From positions 1,780,457-1,844,456 of the forward strand of contig NZ_JACXLC010000001.1 in assembly GCF_014705715.1 (NCBI RefSeq): a stretch of DNA of 64,000 nucleotides, read 5' to 3'. The notes beneath the pieces were generated by a model, which did not search any database, was not told the DNA's origin, and was given only the letters and a program-made list of their open reading frames with translations. The stretch comes from Erythrobacter rubeus (GTDB lineage: Bacteria > Pseudomonadota > Alphaproteobacteria > Sphingomonadales > Sphingomonadaceae). Both the position numbers and the translations under genes were made by a program. Below are positions 8,926-17,738 of the stretch, one piece after another. Position 1 is the stretch's first letter. The number at the start of each line of letters is the position of its first letter.

Positions 8926-10488
8926 CTAGCCGACCTGGCGATCCTGTCCCTGCCAATAGGGATCGCGCAGTTGACGGCGCAGGATTTTGCCTGAAGCATT
9001 GCGAGGCATCTCCGGTATCACATCAACGCTCTTGGGAGCTTTGAAGGCAGCAATCCGCTCGCGGGTGTAAGCGATGATTTCACCCTCGTCGACTTCCTCA
9101 CCGGCCTTACAAACCACGCAAGCCTTCACCTCTTCGCCCCATTTTTCGGAAGGCACACCAATCACGGCGACCTCTGCGATAGCGGGGTGGCCGAAGATCG
9201 CGTTCTCGACCTCCGCTGGATAGACATTTTCGCCGCCCGAAATGATCATGTCCTTGATACGGTCCTGGATATAGACGTAGTCATCATCGTCCATGATCCC
9301 GGCATCGCCTGTATGCAGCCAGCCATCGTCATCGATCGTGCTCGCTGTGGCTTCGGGTAGCTTCCAATACCCGGCGGTGTTGGACGGGGACTTGATGCAG
9401 ACCTCACCGATCTCTCCGCGAGGGATCTCGTTGTTATCGCTGTCCCTCACCTCGATCTCGACGCCGGGCACAGCCTTGCCAGCCGAGCGCATGCGCTCAT
9501 TGCCTTCCAGGCTATGATCATCGGGCGGCAGGAGAGAAATCGTACCGCTAGTTTCCGTCATCCCATACGCTTGCAGGAATTTCGCCGTCGGCATCGTCTT
9601 GACTGCCTGCTTCAGCAATTCGAGCGGCATCGGCGCTGCGCCATACATCAGGTATTTGAGGTTCGAGAAATCCGTATCGGCAGCTCGAGGATGCTGGACC
9701 ACCATTTGCAAAGCGGCAGGCACGATGAACATGTGGGTCGCCCCGTTCTCGATCGCTTCGAGCACCCCGACGGGCGTAAATTCGGCCTGAACTTCGCTGC
9801 GGATACCGTTGGCTACGGCGATGTTCATGAGGCCGGTCCCGCCGATATGCGCGCATGGCATGGCGATCAGCATGCAATCGCCATCCTCATAGAAGTTCCA
9901 CTCCAGACCTGCCTCATTTCCCGGATTACGCAGGCCGAGCAGGTTGCCATTGGACAGGAGAGCCCCCTTTGGGTTGCCAGTCGTGCCGGATGTATAGAGC
10001 TGCAGGATGGGATCATCGACCGCTGGCGCCTCATAGCTCGCATGTGGCAGCTCCGATGCTGCGCGCCGTGCCGCTTCGGCCTCGATCACCTGCGGCTTTG
10101 CCGGAACATCCTGCGACACGTTTTGCGCGGTTTCGACGAACTCATCGCCGCAGAACAGCAGTTTGGCGCCGGTATCGCCGAGGATGTAGGCGATTTCACG
10201 CGGAGCGAGCCGCCAGCCGATCGGCACCATCACCGCGCCCATCCGGGCCGCTGCCAGGTAGAGCAGAAAATAGAAATCGTGGTTTTTGCCGAGCCATGCA
10301 ATCCGGTCGCCCTTCGCAATGCCGCGATCCTTGAGCAGAGTGATGAGGCGCCGCGTCAGATCATCGGTCTGCGCGTAGGTCGTGATCCGCCCATCCTGCT
10401 CGAACGCGGTCGCATCGGGGCGCTCCTTCGCCCAGAAATTCAAAATTTCGTCGAACGTGACATGGCTGTGATGAGCATTCTGCTCCAT
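8926..10488 (-). CDS. Fatty-acyl-CoA ligase / AMP-dependent synthetase
   Basis: Activates a carboxylic acid, probably a fatty acid, to its CoA thioester through an acyl-AMP. All core motifs of the ANL superfamily are present: the P-loop YTSGTTGNPKGAL, YGMTETSG, the adenylation motif DGWLHTGD, the hinge DRIKDMIISGGENVYP, and the catalytic Lys in NASGKILRR near the C-terminus. The length of 520 is normal. The ATG at 10488 has GGAGAG upstream; an in-frame start 17 codons earlier lacks support. Chain-length preference cannot be read from sequence. Confidence 0.92.
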   Translation of the reverse strand: MEQNAHHSHVTFDEILNFWAKERPDATAFEQDGRITTYAQTDDLTRRLITLLKDRGIAKGDRIAWLGKNHDFYFLLYLAAARMGAVMVPIGWRLAPREIAYILGDTGAKLLFCGDEFVETAQNVSQDVPAKPQVIEAEAARRAASELPHASYEAPAVDDPILQLYTSGTTGNPKGALLSNGNLLGLRNPGNEAGLEWNFYEDGDCMLIAMPCAHIGGTGLMNIAVANGIRSEVQAEFTPVGVLEAIENGATHMFIVPAALQMVVQHPRAADTDFSNLKYLMYGAAPMPLELLKQAVKTMPTAKFLQAYGMTETSGTISLLPPDDHSLEGNERMRSAGKAVPGVEIEVRDSDNNEIPRGEIGEVCIKSPSNTAGYWKLPEATASTIDDDGWLHTGDAGIMDDDDYVYIQDRIKDMIISGGENVYPAEVENAIFGHPAIAEVAVIGVPSEKWGEEVKACVVCKAGEEVDEGEIIAYTRERIAAFKAPKSVDVIPEMPRNASGKILRRQLRDPYWQGQDRQVG

Positions 10489-10563
10489 GGCTCTGATCTC
10501 TCCCCAATAGTTATTTACGGGGAAGTCTAGGGCAAACAAGCGGCAGCGGTCCAGCGCTTTACG

Positions 10564-11010
10564 CTACTGAAACCTGCCCCTTGCACGTGCCCGCCGTTCA
10601 CGGATCAACAACCAGACAAACAGGCCGAGCGGTCCCGCCATGAAGGTCGCCAACAGGATGGGAGCCTGTAGTAAGCGTGAAAAGAATTTCGCGTCCGCGT
10701 CGCGCGCGATCCACAGACCGACAAACAGATCGAATGCGAGGTAATGCGTCCAGCCAATTGTCACGCCGACATCGCTCGCAAAGATCGATCGCACGCCCTC
10801 GATCGAAGTGAAGTCCGCCCCTCCCTCACCCGCGGGCAGGACGCCTGAAAGCACTGCGATCAGCGTGGCAGCGTAAATGAGGCACAGCAGCCCGACGCCC
10901 ATGTAGAGCACAGCGGAAAGCAAGGCAGGCCAGCGTGGAAACGCTATGAGGAAGACCCAAGCGATAAGTGCGATGACATTGACGGCGCTGAAGACCAGTC
11001 CCCAATCCAT
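10564..11010 (-). CDS. ABA4-like (DUF4281) four-helix membrane protein
   Basis: 148 residues with four hydrophobic segments and the conserved stretch GWTHYLAFDLFVGLWIARDA, which identifies the ABA4-like family. The plant member is involved in neoxanthin synthesis; the bacterial role is unsettled, although many Erythrobacteraceae are carotenoid producers. The ATG at 11010 overlaps the stop codon of the TIP30-like gene by one base, so translation is probably coupled. Last gene of the dgt / TIP30-like / ABA4-like operon. Confidence 0.8.
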   Translation of the reverse strand: MDWGLVFSAVNVIALIAWVFLIAFPRWPALLSAVLYMGVGLLCLIYAATLIAVLSGVLPAGEGGADFTSIEGVRSIFASDVGVTIGWTHYLAFDLFVGLWIARDADAKFFSRLLQAPILLATFMAGPLGLFVWLLIRERRARARGRFQ

Positions 11011-11768
11011 CACTCCTCGGGCTCCCGGTCCTTCTCGACCTTGGCGCGCCATTCTCGCGCAGCACGTTTCATGGCATCGAGATCATGTGTGAAGCGCCCC
11101 TGCGCGCGGCGCATGGCGAGGCCGAGCGCCGCCTCTGCGACCAGATCGGACTTCACCGAATGATACATTCCGTATTTCGCCGGAAGCATGGGTTCGACCA
11201 ATGGCGCGACAGTCATCGCAGCCTTCTCGGCAAAGCGGAAATCGTTCTCGCGCGATCCGCGCAGCAAGCCCGGACGCAGGATATCGAGCCGTTTGAAACC
11301 GACTTTCGAAACGAGCTGCTCGGTCTCGCCCTTAACCCGCATATAGAGGTTCTTGGATCCCGGGTTGGCACCCGCGGCGCTGATGAGGACCATATTGAGC
11401 ACGCCGGCTTCGCGCGCAGCCTCGGCCGTTTGCAAGATCAGGTCCTGATCGACCGCACGAAACGCTTCCTCGTCGCGGCCAGCCTTTTTCCACGTCGTGC
11501 CGAGCGCGCAGATGAACGAGCGCGGCTTAATAGCCTCGAACACCTCGCCCCATTTTGCGGGATCCGCAACGAACATCTCCATCCGTGCGCCGTCCGGCAG
11601 GGTGATTTCGCGGCGGGCAATGCCTACGATCCGGACCTGATCGGTCTCGCTGGAAATCTCGATGACGCGCCGACCGATCAGACCGGTCGCGCCGACCATA
11701 CCAATCCGCTCCGGTGCCTTGCGGCCCATTGTCCTGTCCGCTTGCCGGGCGCTCCTGAGGTTAGACAT
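11010..11768 (-). CDS. NAD(P)-binding TIP30/HTATIP2-like oxidoreductase
   Basis: An atypical short-chain dehydrogenase-like protein of 252 residues. It has an N-terminal nucleotide-binding motif (GATGLIGRR), the segment FICALGTTWKKAG and a YMRVK sequence that may supply the catalytic Tyr/Lys. The substrate is unknown. The ATG at 11768 overlaps the dgt stop by eight bases, supporting coupling; an internal ATG at 11729 with AGGA upstream is an alternative. Confidence 0.8.
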   Translation of the reverse strand: MSNLRSARQADRTMGRKAPERIGMVGATGLIGRRVIEISSETDQVRIVGIARREITLPDGARMEMFVADPAKWGEVFEAIKPRSFICALGTTWKKAGRDEEAFRAVDQDLILQTAEAAREAGVLNMVLISAAGANPGSKNLYMRVKGETEQLVSKVGFKRLDILRPGLLRGSRENDFRFAEKAAMTVAPLVEPMLPAKYGMYHSVKSDLVAEAALGLAMRRAQGRFTHDLDAMKRAAREWRAKVEKDREPEE

Positions 11769-12957
11769 TGCTCAATCCCTGCGGTTGTTCGCCGTATATC
11801 CTAGCACAGGCTTGCATTGCAAAACTGTCGCTCATTCCGGCGATGAAATCGGCAATCATGCGAGAACGCTGAGGTTCACCGTTTGGAAGACGCGCTTGCC
11901 AATCTTCAGGTATCAGCCGCTCATCCTGCGAATACGCAGCGAACAACCGCGCAATTACATCGCGAGCGCGCTGCGCGGCTTCGACCTGCTCGGGATGATA
12001 ATAGAGTTTCCGATACATGAAGCGTTTCAACGCCCGCTCTTGCTCGGCCATGTGCGGCGAAAAACCACCGATCTGGCGGCCTGCATTCCTGACGTCGTCC
12101 ACCGAGCCCATCCCTTCAGCCTGCTCGCGCGTGTGCTCGATGACATCGTTCACCATTATTCCGATCTGATCGCGAACAAGTTCGCGAAGCAGTCGGTCGC
12201 GCGGCGCATTCGGAAAACGTCTTTCTACAGCGCGCCATTGTTCGGCCAGAAAGTCGAGCTCCATGAGGTCGTCGAGGCCAAGGAACCCCGCCCGCAACCC
12301 GTCGTCGATATCGTGGTTATCGTAGGCGATATCATCGGAAACGGCAGCAATTTGCGCCTCCAAAGACGGCCAAGTTCGCAGATCCAGCGGGAAAGCACCA
12401 TCAAGCTCGGCAAGCGCCCAGTTTGGAGCTTCGACCGGCCCGTTGTGTTTGGCCAGCCCTTCAAGCAAATCCCAAGTCAGATTGAGCCCGTCGTGCGAAG
12501 GATACGGGCTTTCGATCCGCATGACCGTACGCAGCGCCTGTGCGTTATGGCAGAAACCGCCGTATCGGCTCATCGCCTCCGACAGCGCATCCTCCCCGGC
12601 GTGACCGAAAGGTGGGTGACCAAGATCATGCGCGAGGCAAAGCCCTTCTGTAAGGTCTTCGTCCAGCGCAAGCGCGCGCGCGAGAACGCGTCCGATCTGG
12701 GCAACTTCGAGGCTGTGCGTCAACCGAGTGCGATAGTGATCTCCGTCCGGCGCGATGAACACCTGTGTTTTCGATTTGAGACGCCTGAAGCTCATCGAAT
12801 GGATGATGCGGTCCCGGTCTCGCTGAAACTCGCTCCGCGGCCCCCTTGACTCCGCTCTGGCTTGAGTTCCCGATCCAGCTTCGCCCACGCGGCGAGCAAC
12901 GTCGAACTCGCGCCCGCGTGTTTGCGCAGGGTCGGCAGCATATGGAGCGCGGGTCAT
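11761..12957 (-). CDS. dgt: dGTPase-like HD-domain deoxynucleoside triphosphohydrolase
   Basis: Hydrolyses dNTPs, typically dGTP, to deoxynucleoside and triphosphate. The HD phosphohydrolase metal ligands are visible: RTRLTHSLEVAQIGR supplies the first His, LCLAHDLGHPPFGHAGE the HD pair, and a later Asp lies in ISDDIAYDNHDIDDG. The 398-residue length fits the dGTP triphosphohydrolase-like type 2 subgroup common in alphaproteobacteria. ATG at 12957; a GTG one codon upstream is possible. First gene of a three-gene operon. Confidence 0.92.
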   Translation of the reverse strand: MTRAPYAADPAQTRGREFDVARRVGEAGSGTQARAESRGPRSEFQRDRDRIIHSMSFRRLKSKTQVFIAPDGDHYRTRLTHSLEVAQIGRVLARALALDEDLTEGLCLAHDLGHPPFGHAGEDALSEAMSRYGGFCHNAQALRTVMRIESPYPSHDGLNLTWDLLEGLAKHNGPVEAPNWALAELDGAFPLDLRTWPSLEAQIAAVSDDIAYDNHDIDDGLRAGFLGLDDLMELDFLAEQWRAVERRFPNAPRDRLLRELVRDQIGIMVNDVIEHTREQAEGMGSVDDVRNAGRQIGGFSPHMAEQERALKRFMYRKLYYHPEQVEAAQRARDVIARLFAAYSQDERLIPEDWQARLPNGEPQRSRMIADFIAGMSDSFAMQACARIYGEQPQGLSNV

Positions 12958-13271
12958 CACGCATCAGCGATTAGGTCAGCGCGGGCAACGGCTCAACGGG
13001 AACAGAACGGCAACCTCAAATGATTGCCGTGGACAGCAACCGGTTCGCCGACGCCGCACTGAATTGTCGTTGGAAGGAGCGGGACCGCTCTCCGGGTGTA
13101 TTGGGGGGTGAAGAGCGGTCCCGAGGACCTCAGGCGACCCGAGGACCCAGAATTTGCATGTTGTGCTATCATGACAAACTCAACACTGCGCCTAGGCGCG
13201 GGTGATGCACATTGCATCCAGTGTTAGGCGATGCTGAGCCGGACCGTGGCTTGAAAGCGATGAAGCGCCCG
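12958..13271. other. 314-bp intergenic region with a GC-rich inverted repeat
   Basis: Lies between dgt (transcribed leftward from 12957) and the racemase (leftward, ending at 13272). I see no convincing gene. Its main structure is an 11-bp perfect inverted repeat, GGGACCGCTCT (13081-13091) and AGAGCGGTCCC (13112-13122). A second GAGCGG copy at 13077 can pair with the same central CCGCTC. There is no T-tract on either side. The palindrome GCGCCTAGGCGC occurs near 13192. The dgt promoter is probably here. Confidence 0.5.
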
Positions 13272-13976
13272 CTAGTCCACCAGCTCCTGCTCGAGAATCC
13301 AATCTGCTGCAGCCTGGCAATGGATCCGCGTGGAATCGAAGACGGGCAAGACATTCGCGTCGACGTCGACGATTAAATCAAGCTCGGTGCAGGCAAGCAC
13401 GATGGAATCGGCTCCATCCTGCGCCTTGGTAGTGATGATCGTTCTTAGTTGACGCTCGGCGTCCCTGGTGACTTTCCCCACCATCAGCTCATCGTAAATG
13501 ATGCGGTTCAGCGTCTCGACGTTTTTCATGTTAGGCGGCAGAAGATCAATTCCATGTGACACCAATCGCTTCCGGTAAAAGCTTTCCGTCATCACATTGC
13601 GAGTGCCGAGAAGCGCTGCGTTCTTGTGACCGGCTGCCTTCAGCGCGAGACCTACGTGCTCGGCGATGTGCAGGATCGGTATATCGACCTGCGCCGCGAC
13701 TTCGTCGTAGAGCTTGTGCATCGAATTTGCGCCGATGATCAGCGCTTTCGCGCCAGCGTCTTCGAGACGTTTGGCGCTGCGGCCAAGAACGCCTGCGGCG
13801 CGTTTCCAGTCTTTGTCATCCTGCAGGCCGTAAAGCTCGCAAAAGTCAAGGCTTTCGATCAGCAGCGGCGCGCTGGCCATCGGCGCAGAGCGCTTTTGCA
13901 CGAGCCTGTTGATCCGCTCGTAATAGATGCCTGTCGACACCCAGCTCATTCCGCCGATAAGTCCCAGTTTGCGCAA
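13272..13976 (-). CDS. YgeA-like amino-acid racemase (Asp/Glu racemase superfamily)
   Basis: A 234-residue cofactor-independent racemase. The second catalytic thiol is Cys196 in LACTEL. The first catalytic position sits in IGANSMHKLY, where glutamate racemases have Cys and E. coli YgeA has Thr; here it is Ser85. This places the protein with the YgeA-type broad-specificity racemases rather than MurI. The TTG start at 13976 is preceded by AAGGAA at good distance. It stands alone, with 76 bp to the next gene upstream. Confidence 0.85.
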   Translation of the reverse strand: MRKLGLIGGMSWVSTGIYYERINRLVQKRSAPMASAPLLIESLDFCELYGLQDDKDWKRAAGVLGRSAKRLEDAGAKALIIGANSMHKLYDEVAAQVDIPILHIAEHVGLALKAAGHKNAALLGTRNVMTESFYRKRLVSHGIDLLPPNMKNVETLNRIIYDELMVGKVTRDAERQLRTIITTKAQDGADSIVLACTELDLIVDVDANVLPVFDSTRIHCQAAADWILEQELVD

Positions 13977-14052
13977 ATTCAGTTCCTTGAATTGGATCAG
14001 AAGCGATAGAACGATCTAACGCCAAACTTGATCCTGCGTCCATATCACGAGG

Positions 14053-15039
14053 TTAATTCTCGGTCGGTTCCTCATCGCCCGTGGCGGTGACAGCGGCCAG
14101 CCATTCACGGACATCCGCCAAGGTCGCCTCTGGAGCCTCTTTCTGCGGAAGGTGACCGATGTTCGGGTAGGTGATGAGCCGGCTGTTGGGCATTGTTCGA
14201 TCGAGCCATTCACCCGCTTCGACCGGGATCAGGCGGTCTTCGGTGCCCCACAGGATCAGCGTCGGCGCGGTAATCCCGGCGATTTCGCCCTCCGCCAGTG
14301 GGTCGTATTCCGTCGCGAAACGCCGCATCGTCGCGCGGCGGTTGCCGGGATAGCGCAGCAGTTCCCAATAACGATTGACCATTGACTCGGTAACGACTGC
14401 CGGATCGGCGACCGATTGTTCGAGCGACTGCTGGATCAGGCTGCGCGGCGTAATCTGCTCTGCGACACTGTTAAGGATTGGGGTGCGGGCAATGGTAAAC
14501 CCGATATTGCCGCTGTCTTCCTCATCATCGCGACGCATGACAGGGCCACCGCTCGCGTCGACGAGGATGAGCCCGCCAACCTTCTCAGGATAGGCAGCGG
14601 CGAAGGCAAGCGCGTGCTTACCGCCCATAGAGTTGCCGCCGATGATAAAGCGATCGAGCCCGAGCGCCGATGTTAACGCCCGGATATCGTCGGTAAAATT
14701 GGCTCTGCTGTAATCATCGTTCGGATCCGCACCGGTGAGGCCATGCCCGACCTGATCGAAGCGGACGACACGGTATTCCTGCTTTAGTCCGTCAGCCCAT
14801 TCATCCCATGTCCGCAGGTCCGAATTCGAGCCATGCAGAAGGACGATAGCGGGGGCATCGCGCGGCCCCTCATCGCGGACATGCGCAATGACGCCATCCC
14901 CGATCTGCACGAACTGAGATGGGGCGTTCCCGTATTTCGCCCGCATTTCCACGAGGTCGGTATCGGGGGTTCTGAAGATGAAGAATGCGATTACGACCAG
15001 CGCGATCAGCGCCAGAACTACCCGAAGCGGCCATTTCAT
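14053..15039 (-). CDS. Alpha/beta hydrolase with N-terminal membrane anchor
   Basis: A 328-residue hydrolase with one N-terminal hydrophobic helix (VVLALIALVVIAFFIF) that should place the enzyme in the periplasm. The catalytic triad is visible: Ser in GGNSMGG, Asp in WGTEDRLIP and His in NIGHLPQKE; the oxyanion region is LLHGSNSD. The ATG overlaps the stop of the di-haem cytochrome gene by four bases. It is the last gene of the beta-helix / cytochrome / hydrolase operon. The substrate is unknown. Confidence 0.88.
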   Translation of the reverse strand: MKWPLRVVLALIALVVIAFFIFRTPDTDLVEMRAKYGNAPSQFVQIGDGVIAHVRDEGPRDAPAIVLLHGSNSDLRTWDEWADGLKQEYRVVRFDQVGHGLTGADPNDDYSRANFTDDIRALTSALGLDRFIIGGNSMGGKHALAFAAAYPEKVGGLILVDASGGPVMRRDDEEDSGNIGFTIARTPILNSVAEQITPRSLIQQSLEQSVADPAVVTESMVNRYWELLRYPGNRRATMRRFATEYDPLAEGEIAGITAPTLILWGTEDRLIPVEAGEWLDRTMPNSRLITYPNIGHLPQKEAPEATLADVREWLAAVTATGDEEPTEN

Positions 15040-16064
15040 TGTGTGATTTCTGCCCCGTCCATTTGATCGATCCACCGGCTTACGACTTCGACGCCATCGG
15101 GATCGATGATTGATCTGCCGAGTTCGGGCATGGCAATGCCAGGCTCTGCAGAATTCATCCGGTAGACCAGGATCGACGCATCAGGATCGCCCGGAGCGAT
15201 CGAAATCGCATGCCCGCCTGCACCCCGTCCGGCCGCCACTGGAGGCTTCCACACACCCAGAGCGTAGAGATCATCCTGCTCCCAACGAAGGTCGAGCCCT
15301 GAATTGGACGCTCCCCCGCCGGGTTGATGGCAATGCGCGCAATTCACGTCGAGATAGGCACGGGCGAGGCTTGCGGTGTTCCCCTCAGCACGTTCATCCC
15401 AATCAGGAAGGATATCGGCGCCCTGCGGGACAGCGGCCAAGTGACCTGCGCCGACCATATCGGAGAGCCATTCAGCAGAGAGATTTCGCGCTTTCGGACC
15501 GATTGGAATGACTTCGCCATCCTTGCTATGGCACGCTTTGCACTGGTTCTTGTTGGGAATGCGGTAGCTGATTTCCTCGCCAACCGGCGTAGTAATGGGC
15601 ACGCGCGCGCCCGCCAGCGCAAGGCGCGCCTCGGTCTGCTCCTCATTCCAGCGATAGGGCAGCGCAAGCCAGCCGTCCGCGCGGTGCAGCAGGACGCGGG
15701 TCTCGATGAGCTGACGCTCGTCTCCTTCCCCGAAAGCGAACGTTTTTATGATCGCGCTTCCGACCGGGAATTGCAGCAGCCCTTCGCCGTCAGGCTCGAT
15801 CGCGGTGCCATCGGGTACATACACGAAGCGAAGTTTGTCGGCCCCGTCGGAGAACAGCGGCGTGTTGAGTTCGTAGGGGACTACGCCAAGGGTGGGAATC
15901 TGCGCGTCTGCGTGAATGAAAAACCCGAATTCCTCCAGCGTGCGCGGATAGCCATCTTGCTGGATCGCCGCGTCGGAAACGGTCGGCGCGACAAGCCGCG
16001 CTTCGGCGACCACCGCCCCGGCCAGCGCCGCAGCTGCAACCAGAAGAAGCCCCGACCCCCGCAT
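15036..16064 (-). CDS. SO2930-family di-haem c-type cytochrome
   Basis: A 342-residue exported cytochrome with an N-terminal signal peptide (LLLVAAAALAGAVVAEA). It has two CxxCH haem-binding motifs, CKACH at 175-179 and CAHCH at 242-246. The family is named after Shewanella SO2930 and is typically encoded next to the beta-helix protein found here as its immediate upstream neighbour. Its ATG shares one base with the upstream stop codon, and its stop overlaps the next ATG by four bases. The function is unproven; periplasmic electron transfer is inferred from the haem sites. Confidence 0.9.
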   Translation of the reverse strand: MRGSGLLLVAAAALAGAVVAEARLVAPTVSDAAIQQDGYPRTLEEFGFFIHADAQIPTLGVVPYELNTPLFSDGADKLRFVYVPDGTAIEPDGEGLLQFPVGSAIIKTFAFGEGDERQLIETRVLLHRADGWLALPYRWNEEQTEARLALAGARVPITTPVGEEISYRIPNKNQCKACHSKDGEVIPIGPKARNLSAEWLSDMVGAGHLAAVPQGADILPDWDERAEGNTASLARAYLDVNCAHCHQPGGGASNSGLDLRWEQDDLYALGVWKPPVAAGRGAGGHAISIAPGDPDASILVYRMNSAEPGIAMPELGRSIIDPDGVEVVSRWIDQMDGAEITQ

Positions 16065-17266
16065 TACAGGCGCTCTTCAAGCTCCGCCGGCGCGCCCACG
16101 CTGCTCATATCCCATTCGATCCCGGCATCGGGCGCCTGGAACGGAGCGGGCTGAGCACTTTCGATGCCCTGCCCCTGCTCGGTCAGGCCCAGGGTCCACC
16201 CCGCGGTCCCATCGGTCACCGCAACCGCCGGCATTCCGTCGGAATCGGACAAGCCATCCCACAGCAGAGGGGGAAGCGATCCCCCAAACGCTTGAACGAG
16301 CTGCTCACCGCCCTCGAAGTCCGGCTCATCACCAACATCGTCCGCCACGTTTTCGCCAATCACGACATTGCGCGGATACGGATTGTAGCGCTCGTCATCG
16401 AAAGCCTGCGTGTAAGCCACCACCATGAAAGCGGCGGTGGGGTTCTCGCTCACGACGTTCCGCGTCACCATGACGTTCTCATTGGCCATCACCATAATCC
16501 CGGTACCGCGCTTTACCCCGGCGACGATATTGCCCGGAGGCGCGAAGTTCGGCGTCGTATTGCCTGCGACGAGGTTTTCTCGAACGACGACATTTCCGCC
16601 GCCCATCACGGGAAGGCCGGGCAGGTCGAAGACAAGGATCCCACCGGTGTTGAGCCTCGCGATGTTATGCTCGACCAGAGCGTCCCGGCTGTTTTCGATC
16701 TCGATCCCGGCGACATTGTTCTCCGCGATCGAATTGCGCACCGTGATCTTGCTCGATTGCCCGACATAAATGCCCGCATCCGACGCGCCCGACACGATGA
16801 CACCGTCGACAAGCACTCCGGTGCTCTCGACCGGGTAGATCGCATAGGCACCGTTCGATGGATCGGGGCCGTTGGTCCAGGTTACCTTGATCTGGGTGTA
16901 GACGATGTTGTCCGCGCCTTTCGACTTGATCCCATCGCCTTTGGGATTTTCCATCGCAAAATCGCGCAGGGTGACGTTGTCGCTCGTCACCAGCAGCCCC
17001 TCGCCCGAACCGGCCTGCTGCGTGAAGTCGAGAATGGTATCTTCCATTCCCGATCCCCTGACGATCACTCCATCGATATCGAGGCTGAGGCCATCGGTGA
17101 GTTCATACCGGCCTGCCTCCAGAACGATCTCGTCGCCCGGCTCCGCCAGGATCAGCGCCTCTTGCAAACGTTCCTGTGCGCCTTCGCCCGGCGACACGGT
17201 GTGGGTTTCGGCGAATACAGGCGCCGTGCCGCACAGCGCCAAAGCGGCAATCGTCAATCTGAACAT
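16064..17266 (-). CDS. Exported parallel beta-helix protein (SO2930-partner family)
   Basis: 400 residues starting with a signal peptide (MFRLTIAALALCGTAPVFA) after a GGGAGA ribosome site; longer in-frame starts lack support. After HTVSPGEGAQERLQEAL it runs through a right-handed beta-helix with repeated short strands such as SKITVRNSIAENNVAGIEIE and VVVRENLVAGN. Such folds bind or cleave carbohydrates or act as adhesins, but no lyase active site is evident. First gene of a tightly overlapping operon with the di-haem cytochrome and an alpha/beta hydrolase. Confidence 0.88.
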   Translation of the reverse strand: MFRLTIAALALCGTAPVFAETHTVSPGEGAQERLQEALILAEPGDEIVLEAGRYELTDGLSLDIDGVIVRGSGMEDTILDFTQQAGSGEGLLVTSDNVTLRDFAMENPKGDGIKSKGADNIVYTQIKVTWTNGPDPSNGAYAIYPVESTGVLVDGVIVSGASDAGIYVGQSSKITVRNSIAENNVAGIEIENSRDALVEHNIARLNTGGILVFDLPGLPVMGGGNVVVRENLVAGNTTPNFAPPGNIVAGVKRGTGIMVMANENVMVTRNVVSENPTAAFMVVAYTQAFDDERYNPYPRNVVIGENVADDVGDEPDFEGGEQLVQAFGGSLPPLLWDGLSDSDGMPAVAVTDGTAGWTLGLTEQGQGIESAQPAPFQAPDAGIEWDMSSVGAPAELEERL

Positions 17267-17366
17267 GAATGTCTCCCTATCCCGAAGCCATTCTGCCGCA
17301 AGCCACCGGGAATGCAAGAGCGCTCGGCCTTGAGAATACGCGGAGGCCCGCGGCCAGCGGAGAGTT

Positions 17367-17726
17367 TTAGCGGCCTTGCAAAAGGAGCTCAAAGCCGCAC
17401 CCGCCCGCAACCGTAACCACGGCTTCGAGCGCTTCGCGGTCATCGACCCGCCTGAGCCTTGCCATCGCCTCGCCCGTCGATAGCGGGATGGTGTTCTCAC
17501 CATCCTGCGGCGCAGCGCGTTCAAGCTTGCGTAATTGATCGATGCTTAGGCGATCGACCAGGCGCGGTGCCATGCATGCCGCCATGGGCGCAGGTACTTG
17601 GTTGGCGAGCAGAGCTTCTTCCACACGGGTTTCCGTCACCTGCTCGATCAAACCACCATCGCGCAGCAGAAACCACGCGCCGATGCCGATCAGGAACACG
17701 ACCAGCAGAATGACAATGTTGCGCAT
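17367..17726 (-). CDS. Membrane-anchored hypothetical protein
   Basis: 119 residues: an N-terminal membrane helix (NIVILLVVFLIGIGAWFLL) followed by a soluble domain with conserved-looking cysteines (MAACMAPRLVDRLS and VAGGCGFELLL). I do not recognise a characterised family. It starts 12 bp after the pntB stop on the same strand and is likely the last gene of the pnt transcript. Confidence 0.7.
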   Translation of the reverse strand: MRNIVILLVVFLIGIGAWFLLRDGGLIEQVTETRVEEALLANQVPAPMAACMAPRLVDRLSIDQLRKLERAAPQDGENTIPLSTGEAMARLRRVDDREALEAVVTVAGGCGFELLLQGR

Positions 17727-17738
17727 GACTTGCGAACC

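Noticed and set aside
13020-13205. Short frames in the dgt/racemase intergenic region
   Set aside because: They run across the inverted repeat in both directions and show no ribosome site or plausible protein composition.
16292-17416. A 374-codon plus-strand open frame over the beta-helix gene
   Set aside because: His/Asp/Arg-rich reverse-frame product with no domain; the minus-strand frame has a signal peptide, ribosome site and beta-helix repeats.
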